A stretch of 64,000 nt of DNA from Spinacia oleracea (GCF_020520425.1 NC_079487.1:126750385-126814384), one strand, 5' to 3'; counted from the first letter of the stretch, positions 40,701-52,708 are shown. The notes: generated from the sequence alone by a model not told the origin. Numbers and translations: made by a program.

Positions 40701-42811
40701 AAGTACCAATGGTTGCACGCCTTTTCCGGTACTATGCTGGTTAGTAAATATACTCCATAATCACTTGATTACCCCCTATGACAATTTCTTTTAAATTAGT
40801 AACTTACCAAGTGATCGGGGTTGCATTTCTTATACTTTCTGGGCTTAGAACATGTTACAATCGAAGAACTTAATTGTGATGGAATTCTGATCCTCAGGTT
40901 GGGCGGATAAGATACACGGCCTCACTGTTCCTGCTGATGGACCATATCATATACAGACTCTGCATGAACCAATTGGTGTAGCAGGGCAGATTATTCCATG
41001 GAACTTTCCCCTTCTAATGTTTGCTTGGAAAGTTGGACCTGCATTAGCATGTGGTAACACAGTTGTTATCAAGACAGCAGAACAGACTCCTTTGTCAGCC
41101 CTTTATGTTGCCAATTTATGTCACGAGGTACACGATTATGTTAGCTTGTGGTAACTGTTCGTCATTTTTATTTGTGAGAGAAATGTAAATACCGAAAGAG
41201 AGATTTCGTGGAAAATGATAATCTTTTTATTTATTATTATAGTCTCAGACAAATACTGATGACTTGTGTCGTGGCAGGCCGGAATTCCTCCAGGAGTTCT
41301 AAATGTGATTTCAGGTTATGGCCCAACTGCTGGTGCAGCTCTCTGCTCTCACATGGATGTGGACAAGGTAATTAGGAATGCATTTTCTTCTTTTGGTGCT
41401 CACCAAAACTTGTTGGAAACCCATTTTCTGAATCGTTGTCTTCTGAATGTTAAAGTTACATCATTCCTTCTACCAATTGATAAATAACGTTGTAGATTAC
41501 GCCTATTTTCTTTTGTAAATCATTTTATGCAACAGTTTGTTGTAGATAATGCTTACTAGTTTCGACCTATTATTTTCCACAGCTTGCTTTTACTGGATCA
41601 ACAAGCACCGGAAAGCTAGTTCTTGAATTAGCAGCAAAGAGTAATCTCAAACCTGTGACTTTGGAGCTTGGTGGGAAATCTCCGTTTATAATATGTGAAG
41701 ATGCAGATATAGACCAAGCAGTGGAGACCGCTCATTTTGCTCTATTTTTCAATCAGGTCTGAGGGGGGAAATCCATTTGTATGGGCTGGTTTCTGTTGCT
41801 GGTTTAAAAGTTCTGCTAAAATTAGAAATTTGTTTGCTTCACTTCTTCAGGGACAATGTTGTTGTGCTGGGTCCCGTACATTTGTCCATGAAAGTATATA
41901 CGATGAGTTCGTAGCTAAAGCAAAGGCGCGAGCTGCAAACCGATCCGTTGGAGATCCATTTAAGCAGGGCATTGAACAAGGTCCTCAGGTAACTATATCA
42001 TAACCTCTAAAAATCTCGTCTGACTATATTTTTCCTGGTATTTATTTGCAAGTAACCATTCTGTTCTTCGGATTTTTTGTTTGATCGTGTTTATGGTGGC
42101 ACTGTTGGATTACGTAGATTGATCCTGAGCAGTTTAATAAGATTCTGGGGTACATAAAATCTGGTATCAATAGTGGAGCAACACTGGAAACCGGGGGGGA
42201 CAAAATGGGCTCAAAGGGCTACTATATTCAGCCCACAGTTTTCTCGAATGTAACGGTATAGAAGCCTAAACTTGCCTCACTTGTCATCACTTTTCATGAC
42301 TATAAAATTCTATCATATGATCCATAGCTAAATCAGTTACAACTGGCCTCAGGATGACATGCTGATAGCAAAAGATGAAATTTTCGGTCCGGTGCAAACT
42401 ATCTTGAAATTCAAGTGAGTTTTATTCAGATCCTGATATTAACATACCTTTTATTCAGATAAAAAGGGAAATATATACATACAAAATGATTGCCAAATGT
42501 TTTCCTTAAATATCGTATGTTCTCGTTGTTTAATTAGGAGCATAGAGGAGGTGATACGTCGAGCAAATGCATCTGATTATGGTCTAGCAGCTGGAGTTTT
42601 CACTCAGAACATTGATACTGCTAATACTTTATCACGCGCTCTTAAAGCTGGTACGGTGTGGATAAACTGTTACGACATTTTTGATGCTGGAATCCCTTTC
42701 GGTGGTTACAAAATGAGCGGCATTGGTAGAGAGAAGGGAGAATACAGCTTGAGAAACTACTTGCAAGTGAAGGCCGTTGTGACTGCGTTGAAGAATCCAG
42801 CCTGGTTATAG
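37712..42811 (+). CDS. ALDH2B: Mitochondrial aldehyde dehydrogenase family 2, copy 3, intact, 11 exons
   Basis: Exons: 37712-37778, 40123-40257, 40347-40489, 40586-40739, 40898-41127, 41278-41367, 41583-41756, 41851-41988, 42118-42255, 42353-42414 and 42538-42811, giving 534 residues. The presequence [20 protein letters not shown] is mitochondrial in type. The core shows [29 protein letters not shown], catalytic Glu in [10 protein letters not shown] and catalytic Cys in [14 protein letters not shown], ending KNPAWL. Exon sizes equal those of the other two copies except that their 200-nt exon 9 is split here into 138 + 62 nt by a 97-nt intron (42256-42352). The protein is the most diverged of the three (for example [15 protein letters not shown] against [15 protein letters not shown] in the others), so it split earlier. 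Intron 1 is 2.3 kb and holds a MITE. Confidence 0.95.
38135..38313. mobile_element. Small MITE in ALDH copy 3 intron 1
   Basis: GGATCCTCTA at the left and TAGAGGATCC at the right, with further inverted similarity inward ('acaaggtacagttgta' against 'aaactctaccttgt'). About 180 bp, no coding capacity, family not recognised. Confidence 0.6.
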
Positions 42812-43243
42812 ACCATGGAAACGATTCTGTTTCTAAAAATAAGAGGTTAAGCTCAAAGCTGTATATGCTTTATTAGCTAATAGTTACGTTGATGGTAATT
42901 GATGATGGTGATAAAATCCTTATCTGTAGAATGTTGATGTCGATAATTTTGTTCTTGAACAATGCCGGAGTTTTGAGTACTTACACGTTTGTATTAGCAG
43001 TATCCATTTTCGCAACCTTAATAAATTCTGGGTTTTACTGTTTTAGTAATACTCTATCCTCCAACCAAAACGTCTCCAAAAATGTCAATAACTTTCCAAA
43101 AGGTTCTCCCTTGATTTCGTACCAACAACTCATTTGATAAGATAAACGGAGAATCTCTGTGAGATTTTTGCTGTAGATGTGGGAGACCAGTCTTGAGGAA
43201 ATGTTTTCCTGAGGTTCTTGATCTCTATTTCATTTCTTTCATA

Positions 43244-43443
43244 CCAACATAGAGTTGGCTCAAGTGGTAAGCAACTTGATGCCACTTAAGGGAGGTCTCG
43301 GGGTTCGAGCATCGCCGTATGCAGAAATTCTAGTTGGGAGACTCACCCTCCATAAACAAGGTGTGCGACTCGGGTCGAATCCGGATATAGTCGGAGCTAA
43401 GCTCCGGTGAACCGGGTGTGCTATACGTAAAAAAAAAAAAAAA
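43244..43443 (+). mobile_element. tRNA-derived SINE with target-site duplication
   Basis: The head carries an A-box-like GTTGGCTCAAGTGGTAAGC and a B-box-like GGGGTTCGAGCATC, as in tRNA-derived SINEs. The tail ends in 15 A. The flanks TCATTTCTTTCATA (43230-43243) and TCATTTCTTTGATA (43444-43457) match at 13 of 14 positions. About 200 bp. An internal stem ('cggagctaagctccg') precedes the tail. Amaranthaceae are known to carry several such SINE families; which one this is was not determined. Confidence 0.85.
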
Positions 43444-43713
43444 TCATTTCTTTGATAACATTCAATAATTAAGCAAACACCCTATAGAAGTTGTCAGCAA
43501 AACCTACTTATGAAGTAAGGAACATTGTTGAACGAAATAAACAAAACGTTCCCTAACGGGAGAATAATACAATGTTAATTAACTAAACGTGTAATATTTG
43601 AGAGGAAAAGTTAGCCAACTCTAAATTTAATCTAGAAAAGTTAACTAACCATGAAAATTTTAGAAGTCTTAATTTATTACTCCGTATGAAGTATGTTTCC
43701 AATTTTACTACAA

Positions 43714-44142
43714 CTAGCTTTTGAGCCCGTTCAAAGAACGGACAGTTATATTAGTGGTTATTAAGCCGTCTTTTAAAGTGTTAATTTTATTGAAGGTTTG
43801 TGATCTTGATTAATGGGAATATATAATTTATATATGAGTTAAATTTAAATTAAAAAACATATAGGTTAGATGGTAAATTAATATTGAGTGTTAAATATGG
43901 AGATGGAGTGGAAGAGGTTGAATGAATATATGAACTAAATGGTGAATTGATGTTGAATGGGGAAGATGAAGGGGATCAGGTGTTGAAGCTGTAAAATATT
44001 TTGTATAACAAAATGAAAAGGTAAAAAAAGAAAATTATGGAGGAAAGATGAAGTGACACGTGTTATCTAATGATATTTGAAAGATGGGTGACACGTGTCA
44101 TCTAATGATCTATGGTGTTCTTTTTTAAATACTAGGTATGGA
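43714..44142 (-). mobile_element. Helitron-like element, family A, minus orientation
   Basis: Read on the minus strand it starts TCCATACCTAGTATTTAAAA after a host A and runs through 'accatagatcattagatgac'. It ends with hairpin CCGTTC-TTT-GAACGG, ten bases and CTAG (43717-43714), then a host T. These are the Helitron hallmarks of a 5' TC, a 3' hairpin and CTRR inserted between A and T. 429 bp, non-coding. Shares both ends and an inner block with 36798-37442. Confidence 0.75.
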
Positions 44143-44300
44143 TTGATTCAGATGAAGTATTTAGATATCAGTAATTACTACTCCAACTAATATTATCGAC
44201 TAATGACATGTTTAAAGTATGTAAATCACACAAGGGTTTGGAAATTTTAGGAATCATAAATTCATAATTTTATATGTTCTACGATATATTTTTAGGTGTA

Positions 44301-44420
44301 CCAATGATGTCTTGACCTAATGGTTAAGACTGAGAGCCTCACAATAGGTCTCAGGTTCGAATCTCTCCGCCCCAATTTTGTAACTTATATTGCCCTCTTG
44401 GTTCATTCGCACAAAAAAAA
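44301..44420 (+). mobile_element. Short tRNA-like SINE
   Basis: The head, 'gacctaatggttaagact' (A-box-like) and CAGGTTCGAATCTC (B box), is followed by a short body and a poly(A) tail at about 44412-44420. Possible imperfect target duplication: 'atatatttttaggtgta' before and 'atatctttagatgta' after. Confidence 0.65.
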
Positions 44421-45580
44421 ACATATCTTTAGATGTAATAAAGATTGTTTTTGCCTATTTAATACTCCGTTATTTTTTATTTTAAAAATGGGCAAATAAA
44501 ACGTCATTTAGTACATTCAGCTCTAGTTATACTCGGGCACGTGAGGTAGAAGTTGATACTCTCAAAATATGGTTTATGATATGGAAAATAGTGGGGGATT
44601 TTTTAATTGAATGTGAGATGATGTGGGTCAAAGCTTTTGGTAGTGGAAAGAAAGATGTATACGGAGTAAAATATTAGTGGGTCCATTTCATAAAAAAAAA
44701 CGTGACAATTAAATTGAGACGTACCTAACGTTTCTAAGTCAGTTTTCTTAAAGTTACTCATAAACTACTGGGATGCGAAAGGTATGCAAGGTGAGTTTAA
44801 TTAAACCATACTTCCTCCATGTTTTATTTCTATCACTGCTGGCAACGCAAGACGTCAATCATTAATAATTTTAATTATCTATATAAAAGTTGATATTATA
44901 AAGCTATACAATGAGACAATTCTAATATTATTTCACATGACTATATTTTTTATTTACGTATAAATCAAAACTAACGGTCGATAATCAATATAAATTATAT
45001 AAATAATGTCAAAATTAAAAACACCTCAGAGATACAGATGAAGTATTCATCTTGATCAACTTTATATACCCACCTTTATTTCTTTTGAAAAACTTCAAAA
45101 GATTTCCAATCACTTTCTATTACCTTTAAGATCGTATAATAGTCAACTTATGGAACACCGCAATTTCGTTCAAGCCCAAATTGCCCCCACAAAAAGGATT
45201 TCAGGAATCATAAGTATTTTGTGATCCAGCTCATTAGATTTATGTTCATCTTTTAGTTCAATAATATTTATAGCTGTCTATGATTTAGACATTATTATGT
45301 TTATAAATTAAGTAGATACTTAACAGTTAACAACAACAAAATGCATGCTAAAAACAAAAAAAACTTTACTTTTTTAAATTAAATTTCATGTGGAATCGCA
45401 GTAGTTTCTTTGTTTTTATGCATAAACTTTGTTGGATAAAACTTTACTACTATTAGAATCTATGCCAAAAGACAACAAAAGAATCGCAAACATAAACAAG
45501 TTGTTACACTGTTTTCAAACAGTTCACGTATGATACAACAGGTATAGCTAAAGACCACGGAATATTTTAGAGAGAAAAAA

Positions 45581-45777
45581 TAGTCCGTTCGGTATCACTA
45601 TCAATTTTCAGTTTTTGGTGTTATGATTTTGAAACTTTTAAAGTTACATGTATTGCCGTCACGTTGATTTTAAAATTAACAACAAAAACTGGAAATTAAT
45701 TTATGTGGTTTGCATATTTTTATTTTTAATTTTCCAAAAACAGAAAGCTGAAAACAAAAAACGATATAGAACATGAC
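45581..45777. mobile_element. MITE, 'ggtatcact...aacagaaa' family, copy 1
   Basis: The left end, 'tccgttcggtatcactatca' then 'attttcagtttttggt', and the right end, 'aaaacagaaagctgaaaaca' then 'aaaaacgatata', are inverted relatives. The whole element aligns with 62239-62459 in the same orientation. Non-coding. Confidence 0.65.
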
Positions 45778-45951
45778 TTAAATTGCCGATTTCAGAAACT
45801 TGATTTTGATACTATTTGAGTATTTTCAAGTCGAAGAGTAGTAATTACATAAATAATCTTCACCCTAAAAATTATATAATAATGGGATAAAAAATGTTAC
45901 AAAAAATATGTATATATCAAAAAAAAAATAAAGAAATTAATTGAATCCTAG

Positions 45952-48278
45952 TTATTTTGTGGTGCATTCTGGTGGTAAAACATTGTACCTATGTTTATCT
46001 TTACAATAAGAGTAAATCATTTGTTTGCTTCTTGCCCATTGAAGTCCCTGAATTTGTTGATTTGATAACTTAACAAAATCTTGGCCATCAACTGGGTCCA
46101 AACTTGATGGACTACTACTCTTCGAACACGATTTACCCGAAAGATCCTTCGGGTCGTATGCGCAACCGGCCATCTCCATTTGCCCTAAGGAAGCGGTAAA
46201 CGGGGCGTACTTATAGTTAACCGGGTATTTTCCCCCGTGGGTCGCCCACGGGGATGCATCCCATATTGTGGCATAAACAGCCATAGGTTTTGATGGATAG
46301 GATGAGGAAATTGCTGGTGTGTTTTGCACTTCCCTCACTGGGATATTGTCCACTAGAAACCTGCATTTCGAAAAAGAAAAGGTTAAAAACATAAAATTTC
46401 ATCGTAAAGTATTACAACTGGTTAAACTAGTTGACATCCATTAAATTAATAATTTTGTTATAAGATACTCCCTCCGTCCCGAAATACTCGACCCGGTTTG
46501 ACCGGCACAGAGTTTAAGGGACTTGAATTGACTTATTTAATTTAATAGGAGTAGTTGATAGTGGAGTATTATTTTAATGTAGTTAGTGGGAGGTGGGTTG
46601 AGAGGTGGGGTTGGGGGAGAGTAGGGGTTGAATTTTTAATTATTTTTTGTATGGAGTAGGGGGTAGGTGAGTTAATAGGGGTGGAGTGAGAAATAATATA
46701 ATATTGTTAGAATATTTCCATTTTTAGAAACAGGTCAAGTATTAAGGGACGACCCGATAAGGAAAACAGGTCAAGTATTCCGGGACGGAGGGAGTAATGT
46801 AATTACACAAAGAAATACCTCATTTAGCCTATATGTAGGTGTCAGTCATGATGTTGTTTAATTTCTTCTAGTAGTTTGTTACTATGTTGCTAGACATTTA
46901 AGGTATGTGTGGGGGAGTTTGTGTCTAGTTGTTTGTTATGGGCAAGTTCAAGTGATACAATACAACTCATTTTGTTTTGGCCATGAAGTCCACAATCATG
47001 CAACAACCTTACCAATAAAATTTTATTTACATTTGTTACTCTTATTGAGCTATGACTTTTACAGCACCGTTGCCGATTGAGATGCATGTTTTTCTCCTAA
47101 TCGATACCATAAAAGTCAATTCAAGTACTTTAAAAAATTAATTATTTTACTGTACCGTTGTTTTAAATTTCCTACCTGTTTTTTTATAAAAAAAAAGTTG
47201 GAATGAAGATTGGTTAGAAGTTAAAGCAAGTTGTCAAGTAACACAATAAGCAATAATGTACAACAAATTGAATTAAATGACATGTAGTTTTCTGGTAGGT
47301 ATAGTATAAGCTTAGAGGTTGAAGTTTGCTTACACAATATGATGACTATTCCAAATGATGGTATATTCATGAAACTCTGTAGTCGGGTCGAACCATAGCC
47401 GAAACTTCTCTTCTCTCCCTGTTTTTACACTTCCATTTCCGTACATGTTTGTTTGCAGAATCCAATTCCTGCTTTTCTGATGTCCAAGTAACTCGAAGTC
47501 AATCTCATCATGGTTGTGTGGGAAAACATCCGAATTCGACATCTGGTGGCGAAAATGAACACAAAAAAAAAATTAATTGATCCATGATTAGTCCGTTGGA
47601 TAGTTATATATTGTGCAACCGTTGTATTCTACGTGGTACGACCGTACGGGAGGACTTACATAGAAGGCAACAACAACACCAGAGGTGAAACCAGAGGGAA
47701 GTTTGATAGCTGCACTAAAGAAACCATAATTGTAGTGATTCTTTGAAGCAAAACCTGCACCTGTATGTTTTGATCATGTTAGATTATATTATTATAAAAT
47801 ACACCGACGAATTAAAAATCATAAATAAAACGTATAAAGTTCGTATCCACTGCATAAGGGAACTGATTTTGGCACACTGTCTTGTGAGTATAGCATGGAA
47901 AACAGTGTTTGTTAAAATCACTCCCTGCTGCATAAGGCTCCCGCGATTTAGCGCAGAGTTTGGGGGGAAGAGGGGAAAAAATACATGAAAAGAATTACCA
48001 GTTTTTTTGTCTAGGGAGATCTTAGCATTAGAACCATTGGCATAAATTTGGGCATTAGAGTCTCCAAATATTTGTGAGTAGTCCCGGTCGAAGGAAAGGT
48101 GAGGGAAGAGGCTAGTCAATCGAGTCGAGCTCGGCGGCACACCCTGAGCAGTGACTATGGTGAGAAAATTGCCATGGTTTGAAGTTAGGAGTATGAATGT
48201 GTACAAAATTATGGGTTGTAAATAGAGGAAATTGGTATGTAAGTATGCCATTTTTGTGTGTGTTTTTGAAAGAGTCAT
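45952..48278 (-). CDS. XTH: Xyloglucan endotransglucosylase/hydrolase (GH16), 4 exons
   Basis: Secreted enzyme that cuts and rejoins (or hydrolyses) xyloglucan in the cell wall. Exons on the minus strand: 48278-47999, 47760-47660, 47542-47334 and 46360-45952. Phases agree. The first ATG gives 332 residues; the second, at 48251, gives 323 and puts the hydrophobic signal peptide ([10 protein letters not shown]) nearer the start. With a TATA box at 48320-48330 the second ATG is more plausible. Exon 3 holds the catalytic motif [10 protein letters not shown] (nucleophile Glu, then Asp, then acid/base Glu), followed by the N-glycosylation site NGS a little downstream. Exon 4 has [23 protein letters not shown] and the XTH C-terminal extension with paired cysteines ([17 protein letters not shown]). 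The catalytic motif ends ELLG where most members have EFLG. The subgroup is uncertain; overall it looks group III-like. Intron 3 contains a MITE. Confidence 0.93.
46466..46796. mobile_element. Stowaway-type MITE in XTH intron 3
   Basis: TACTCCCTCCGTCCCGAAAT at the left and the inverse of 'attccgggacggagggagta' at the right bound 331 bp. It is the simple form of the element at 63127-63667, which is in the opposite orientation and carries an extra insert. It lies wholly inside the intron 46361-47333. Confidence 0.9.
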
Positions 48279-48319
48279 AAAAACAGAGGAGCGTGGTGTT
48301 GGACAAATAAGGTTGTGCT

Positions 48320-48330
48320 CTATTTATATA
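48320..48330 (-). promoter_or_regulatory. TATA box of XTH
   Basis: On the minus strand the sequence reads TATATAAATAG, 42 bp upstream of the first ATG (48278) and 69 bp upstream of the second (48251). With transcription starting about 30 bp downstream, only the second ATG has an ordinary leader. Confidence 0.55.
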
Positions 48331-50094
48331 TTTGTACACAAGAGTAAAGAGGCTGCTGGAGTGCTGACATGGCGCCGCTGAGTTGGCGCAAGCTGGACTT
48401 TTCCTTTTTTCTGTTTATTTATGTCATTGTTGTTTTATTGGATGCAACTCTTGGTACTTAAAAGAAAACAACTCACTTGATTTTGTGTATTCTCTTCACG
48501 TTATTTCTATTGTATCATTAAAAAAAATAATTCAAAATCAGATCAGATTTGACCTTCTTCTTTCTGTTTCTCATTGCCATATATTTGTAATTCTGTATTT
48601 GTAAATAAATATGAAAATTAGATATTAAAAAAAAAATGAAAAGGAGGTAAATAGAATGTATATCAAATTTCAAAATTGCTGTCAATTATGATCATTAGAT
48701 ATGAAAAATTTCTTTTCTTATTTACAGTGTGCTTATCTAATGAGCAAATATACAAGTCAACGCTTGAGAGTAGAGGAGGAAAGTAAGAAAATCCCCACTT
48801 TTAATCATAAGCAGACGATAAAGCTCGAACTTGTGACCTCACAGACAGTTACATGTGAGTTCCCTGACATCTTTATCAAGCTTGAAGCGGCAAACCTAAA
48901 TCGACCACTCACGTAGCTACACAAGTAACACAACCGGCCACTTGAATCGGTCAATTCAGGGCTAGCTAGGTATTATAATCAAGGTAACTGTGGTGGATAC
49001 TTCTTCGATAGTTACATTCTTTCTTTTAATTGACACAATTTCAATTATTAAAATAAAAAGAAATTGTACTTGGTATTACTGAATCGTATAATCAAACTCA
49101 AGCAAGTAGGAAATCTAGGGATTGGAATGCTGGATTGGGTATGTTTGGCTAGAGAACAAATGCACGACATTTAGGACAACTAATGCTGATAGCTATAGCC
49201 TATACGCCTTCTGCCAAGCGCGGCAAGCGGCAAACATATACTTTCCTGTTTTTAAAAGATTGCCTCATAACCAAACTCACTTTATTAAGAAATGGTGGTA
49301 AAATAAACACATGAATTGAAAAAATGGACCCATTAGAAAAAAAAGATAGAGAGAAATCAAGTGAAAAAATTTACCATTTAATATATGGAGCAAATTTAGA
49401 GGGACATCTAGAAAAGGAATACGAGACAAATTTTTAGGGAAGGAAAGAGTGTGAGAGTATAAATGTATAATTAGGGGTTGTTTGATTGATCGTGAGAAGT
49501 AGAACTTATTAGAAATAAGTTTTTCTCATGTATAAGCATTTCTCACGAAGTGAGTGATATTGTTTAGTTAAACATGAGAAATTTCATTTACCTAAGAGAA
49601 CTTAGGTAAGCAACTTCCTCCCTTTTGCAGGAAGTGAAACTTCTAGGAAGTATGATTTCCCATGTTTTTGTCAACCCAACAATCCTACAATCTTCCACTT
49701 CCTAGAAAGTCATATTTCCCATGTTATTTCATGTAAACCAAACATCACCTTTGTCTGTAAGCGATATCTCGGGTTTTTATTTTGAAGTGTATGATTTGAC
49801 TTTAGCTTGAACAAAAGTAAAAGATTGTCCAGTTGCAATTTTTTGGGTCAAATTTTGAGAACTTTGACCATGAATTGTCAATAGCCTATAAGAAATAATA
49901 GTCATGTGAGGTATTGTTAGAATCATTTCAATACTCCGTATATTAATTTTGGAATATCAACTTTTTTTAATTTTTATACGCGTGTAGAATTAGAGTTATT
50001 TACGTTTTAAGTCGTGTCTTGGAAACCGTGAAAAGTCATGGAGCAGTCTTTTAAGGATTGAGGGAGTATTTTTTTAGGGAAGTGACGGAGGGAG
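48331..50094. other. Intergenic with decayed repeats
   Basis: At about 48805-48920 the minus strand shows a B-box-like 'ggtcacaagttcgagctt', a possible SINE remnant. About 49483-49748 may be a MITE ('ggggttgtttgattgatcgt' left, 'aaccaaacatcacc' right) without a proven duplication. About 49255-49440 is a diverged 'aaaagattgcctcataacc' MITE. No host gene. Confidence 0.4.
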
Positions 50095-50296
50095 TACTCC
50101 CTCCGTCCTAAAAGATTGTCTCATATACCATAAATGGATGTCCCTATTTGTTTGCCCCATACCTTTTTTTGGTTTGTGGTCCCCACATGACTCTCCTCAC
50201 ACATTATTATTTAATCTAACTAAAAAATAAATCTACCCCCATTTTATTAAACAATTGAAAAAAATTTATAAGTTAGTACACACAGTTGACGGAGTA
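50095..50296. mobile_element. Stowaway-type MITE sharing its TA with a neighbour end
   Basis: Begins TACTCCCTCCGTCCTAAAAG at 50095 and ends GACGGAGTA at 50296. Directly to its left another right-hand terminus, GTGACGGAGGGAGTA, ends on the same TA (50095-50096). Two elements therefore abut tail-to-head. Confidence 0.65.
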
Positions 50297-52445
50297 ATAA
50301 ACGTTCGGCCGGTTGTTTCAAGTTATTTATATTTATTTGGAATAAAAAGCATATCTAGAGATTTGTTAAGATATGTAACCTTATATCTTGTTAGTCTCAC
50401 GTCCGAATCTTAATATATAAAGTGTAGAGAAGAGTTTAACGGGGCACATAGTATACTTTATTAAAAACGATTTTTAATATATATACTCCGTAGTATAGAA
50501 ACACACTCAAATAAAATGTGAATGAGGAATACGGAGTACTGTATATAGGAGTCCAATTTAACCATAAAGTTATAATGTGAATTTTCTACTAAAGTATACC
50601 AAATACGATAAAAGAAAATTACTTGCATATGGGTTAGAAATAGTAGTCACGCACTCCATCTCTGTTATTTACGTTACACAGGCTCTCAATCTTAATCTAG
50701 AACTAGATTAAGACCTCGTTAATTAGTTGTCATATACATCAATGTGAACATACAAAGATTACATTTCAGGTCATTGACAAAAGGTGAAGTTTGGGTGTGA
50801 AATATTCAACTGGAGTAGTACTAGTACGGAATAGTTACTAATGTCAAATATGTGAATTAAATTTGGTGACCTCAAAAATCAAATAGAAGAAATTAAAACC
50901 GCTGACCTCAAAAAAGAGAAAAAACAGGCCGTGTCAAACTTTCAAAAGGCAAAACTCTTGCACTCAAGGCTCTCACCGCTTCGCCACTCGAGCATCGTGA
51001 AGAAGGTAATTTAAGTTACATCATATGCTTCAATTGGTAAATGTATAAGGAGTTACGTTGTGTTTTTCAAAAGATTTAGACTCTAAACACGCTATGAATT
51101 TTAAAATTAATACAATATACTCTTTTTTATTTTTTTATTACTAACTGAGCTATACGTCGGATGACAGTGTCAAAGTTGCCTTTGACTAGAAACGTCTAGG
51201 ATTGGCCAACCGTGTGAAAACTGGATAGTGTGCTTGTATTTTACCGGTAAAGCATAGCTTTCAATCTTTATGGTTTTTGTGAAACTATTATGGCGGCTCT
51301 TGCTTTTGTACTACTACTGTGATTAATACGTAGTTGTAGTTCCTTGTCATCTTTGTCTACACTTGTGAATTTTCTCTGACTTTTCTAACTTTACAATTTA
51401 AATTCATATAATCTTTTAGGTTATAAATATTCTATGATGACATTTTAGCCCAAGCCCGAAACATTTGCACCGGCCCGACCCAGTTTGGTAAGCATGGGCA
51501 TAAGTTTTCCGGTCCGGAAATATACCCGTCCAACGATCCCTAGGTAAAAGTTGGTTACCATTTTGTTACCAAAAGCCTAATCTTTATTTATTGACACCTT
51601 TACTAACGCGTCCAATTTATTTAAATGACAAAACAAAAATAATTCATCTACCTTTGAGAAAATATACGAGTAATTTTTTTTTTAAAAAAAGTAGTAAAAT
51701 GTCGCACACGCGACGTCTGCACTAGATACTAGTACATACTACATGCTACGAAGATAAGAAACTCCGACGGATTAGGAAGAAAACTTCAAACATTCTAAAA
51801 ATCCAAAAAATGATGATAATAGCAATGAATTTGTTGTTAGTGATAAATATCACATGAACCACTAGATAACTATCCCACTCAATTAGTCAATTATAGTGAG
51901 AATTCTCTTATAGATGCAAGTTCATTGTGATCTGTGATATTGGATTTAGAATACATGCACAAGTAGCTAAAGAATGAAAGATCTTATCAACCACAAACAA
52001 TTTTAGCAATTTGTGGTCCAAATTCCAGAAAAAATATTGAGGCGGTACCATACCATGCATTATGCCAGCTAATACAATTTGCTTAATGCTTTGGTTTATA
52101 CTCGAGTTTATATAGTGACATTTTGCATGGCACAATGTTGCTATCTCATCATTGGTAAGTTAAAGGTAGCATCATGCATGAATGGCACATTGCCATCTCA
52201 TCATCTAGTAGGCACAAAAATTCGGATTTTTGCCATCTCATCATCTCACAACCTATGAAATATTAAGAGAAGATTGACCATTGATCCACAAATCAATTAC
52301 GTATCTTCTATTTGCACGATTTACTATATAACCAATAATTAGGCTATGTAACTTACCACTATTGTGTTTTGGGCCCCAAATATGTTGGAGGTCCTATTAG
52401 ACCTACCTATAGACGGCCCTACAAGTACCCTACCCGACTAGCAAC
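50297..52445. other. Intergenic, no gene seen
   Basis: AT-rich. About 50935-51000 has, on the minus strand, an A-box-like GAGTGGCGAAGCGGTGAGAG (tRNA-like head). About 51450-51500 is a 'gcccgaaac...cggcccgacc' patch. At 52130-52250 'ttgccatctcatcat' repeats three times loosely. No coding homology. Confidence 0.4.
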
Positions 52446-52708
52446 TACTCCCTCCGTCCCGGAATACTCGCAGCGGTTTGACTTTTTGCACTATTCACAT
52501 AATTCATTTTGACTCTATTTTATTTATAGTATATGAAAATAAGTGTTAGCATATAATATATTGCTGGCTTCACCTTAATATATATTTTCAAAATATTAAT
52601 ATTTTATCAGTTTTTATAATATATAATTGAAGATATTGATGGTCAAAGTTGTGCACTGACAAGCGTGTCCAGTCAAATCGTCGTGAGTATTCCGGAACAG
52701 AGGGAGTA
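52446..52708. mobile_element. Stowaway-type MITE
   Basis: TACTCCCTCCGTCCCGGAAT at the left and the inverse of 'attccggaacagagggagta' at the right. The inner 'cgcagcggtttgac' is mirrored by 'gtcaaatcgtcg'. 263 bp, non-coding, about 470 bp left of the LTR retrotransposon. Confidence 0.85.

Larger units (their letters stand above)
42812..45951. other. Intergenic between ALDH copy 3 and XTH
   Basis: Apart from the two SINEs, the Helitron-like element and the MITE at 45581-45777, the region is AT-rich. A partial 'acttcctccatgttttattt' MITE end lies near 44809. No gene is seen. The 82-codon frame at 42889 is 3' flank sequence. Confidence 0.5.

Noticed and set aside
47784-48000. Extension of the XTH first exon frame beyond 47999
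   Set aside because: The open frame continues into the intron by chance. The conserved residues resume at 47760 with a proper donor and acceptor.
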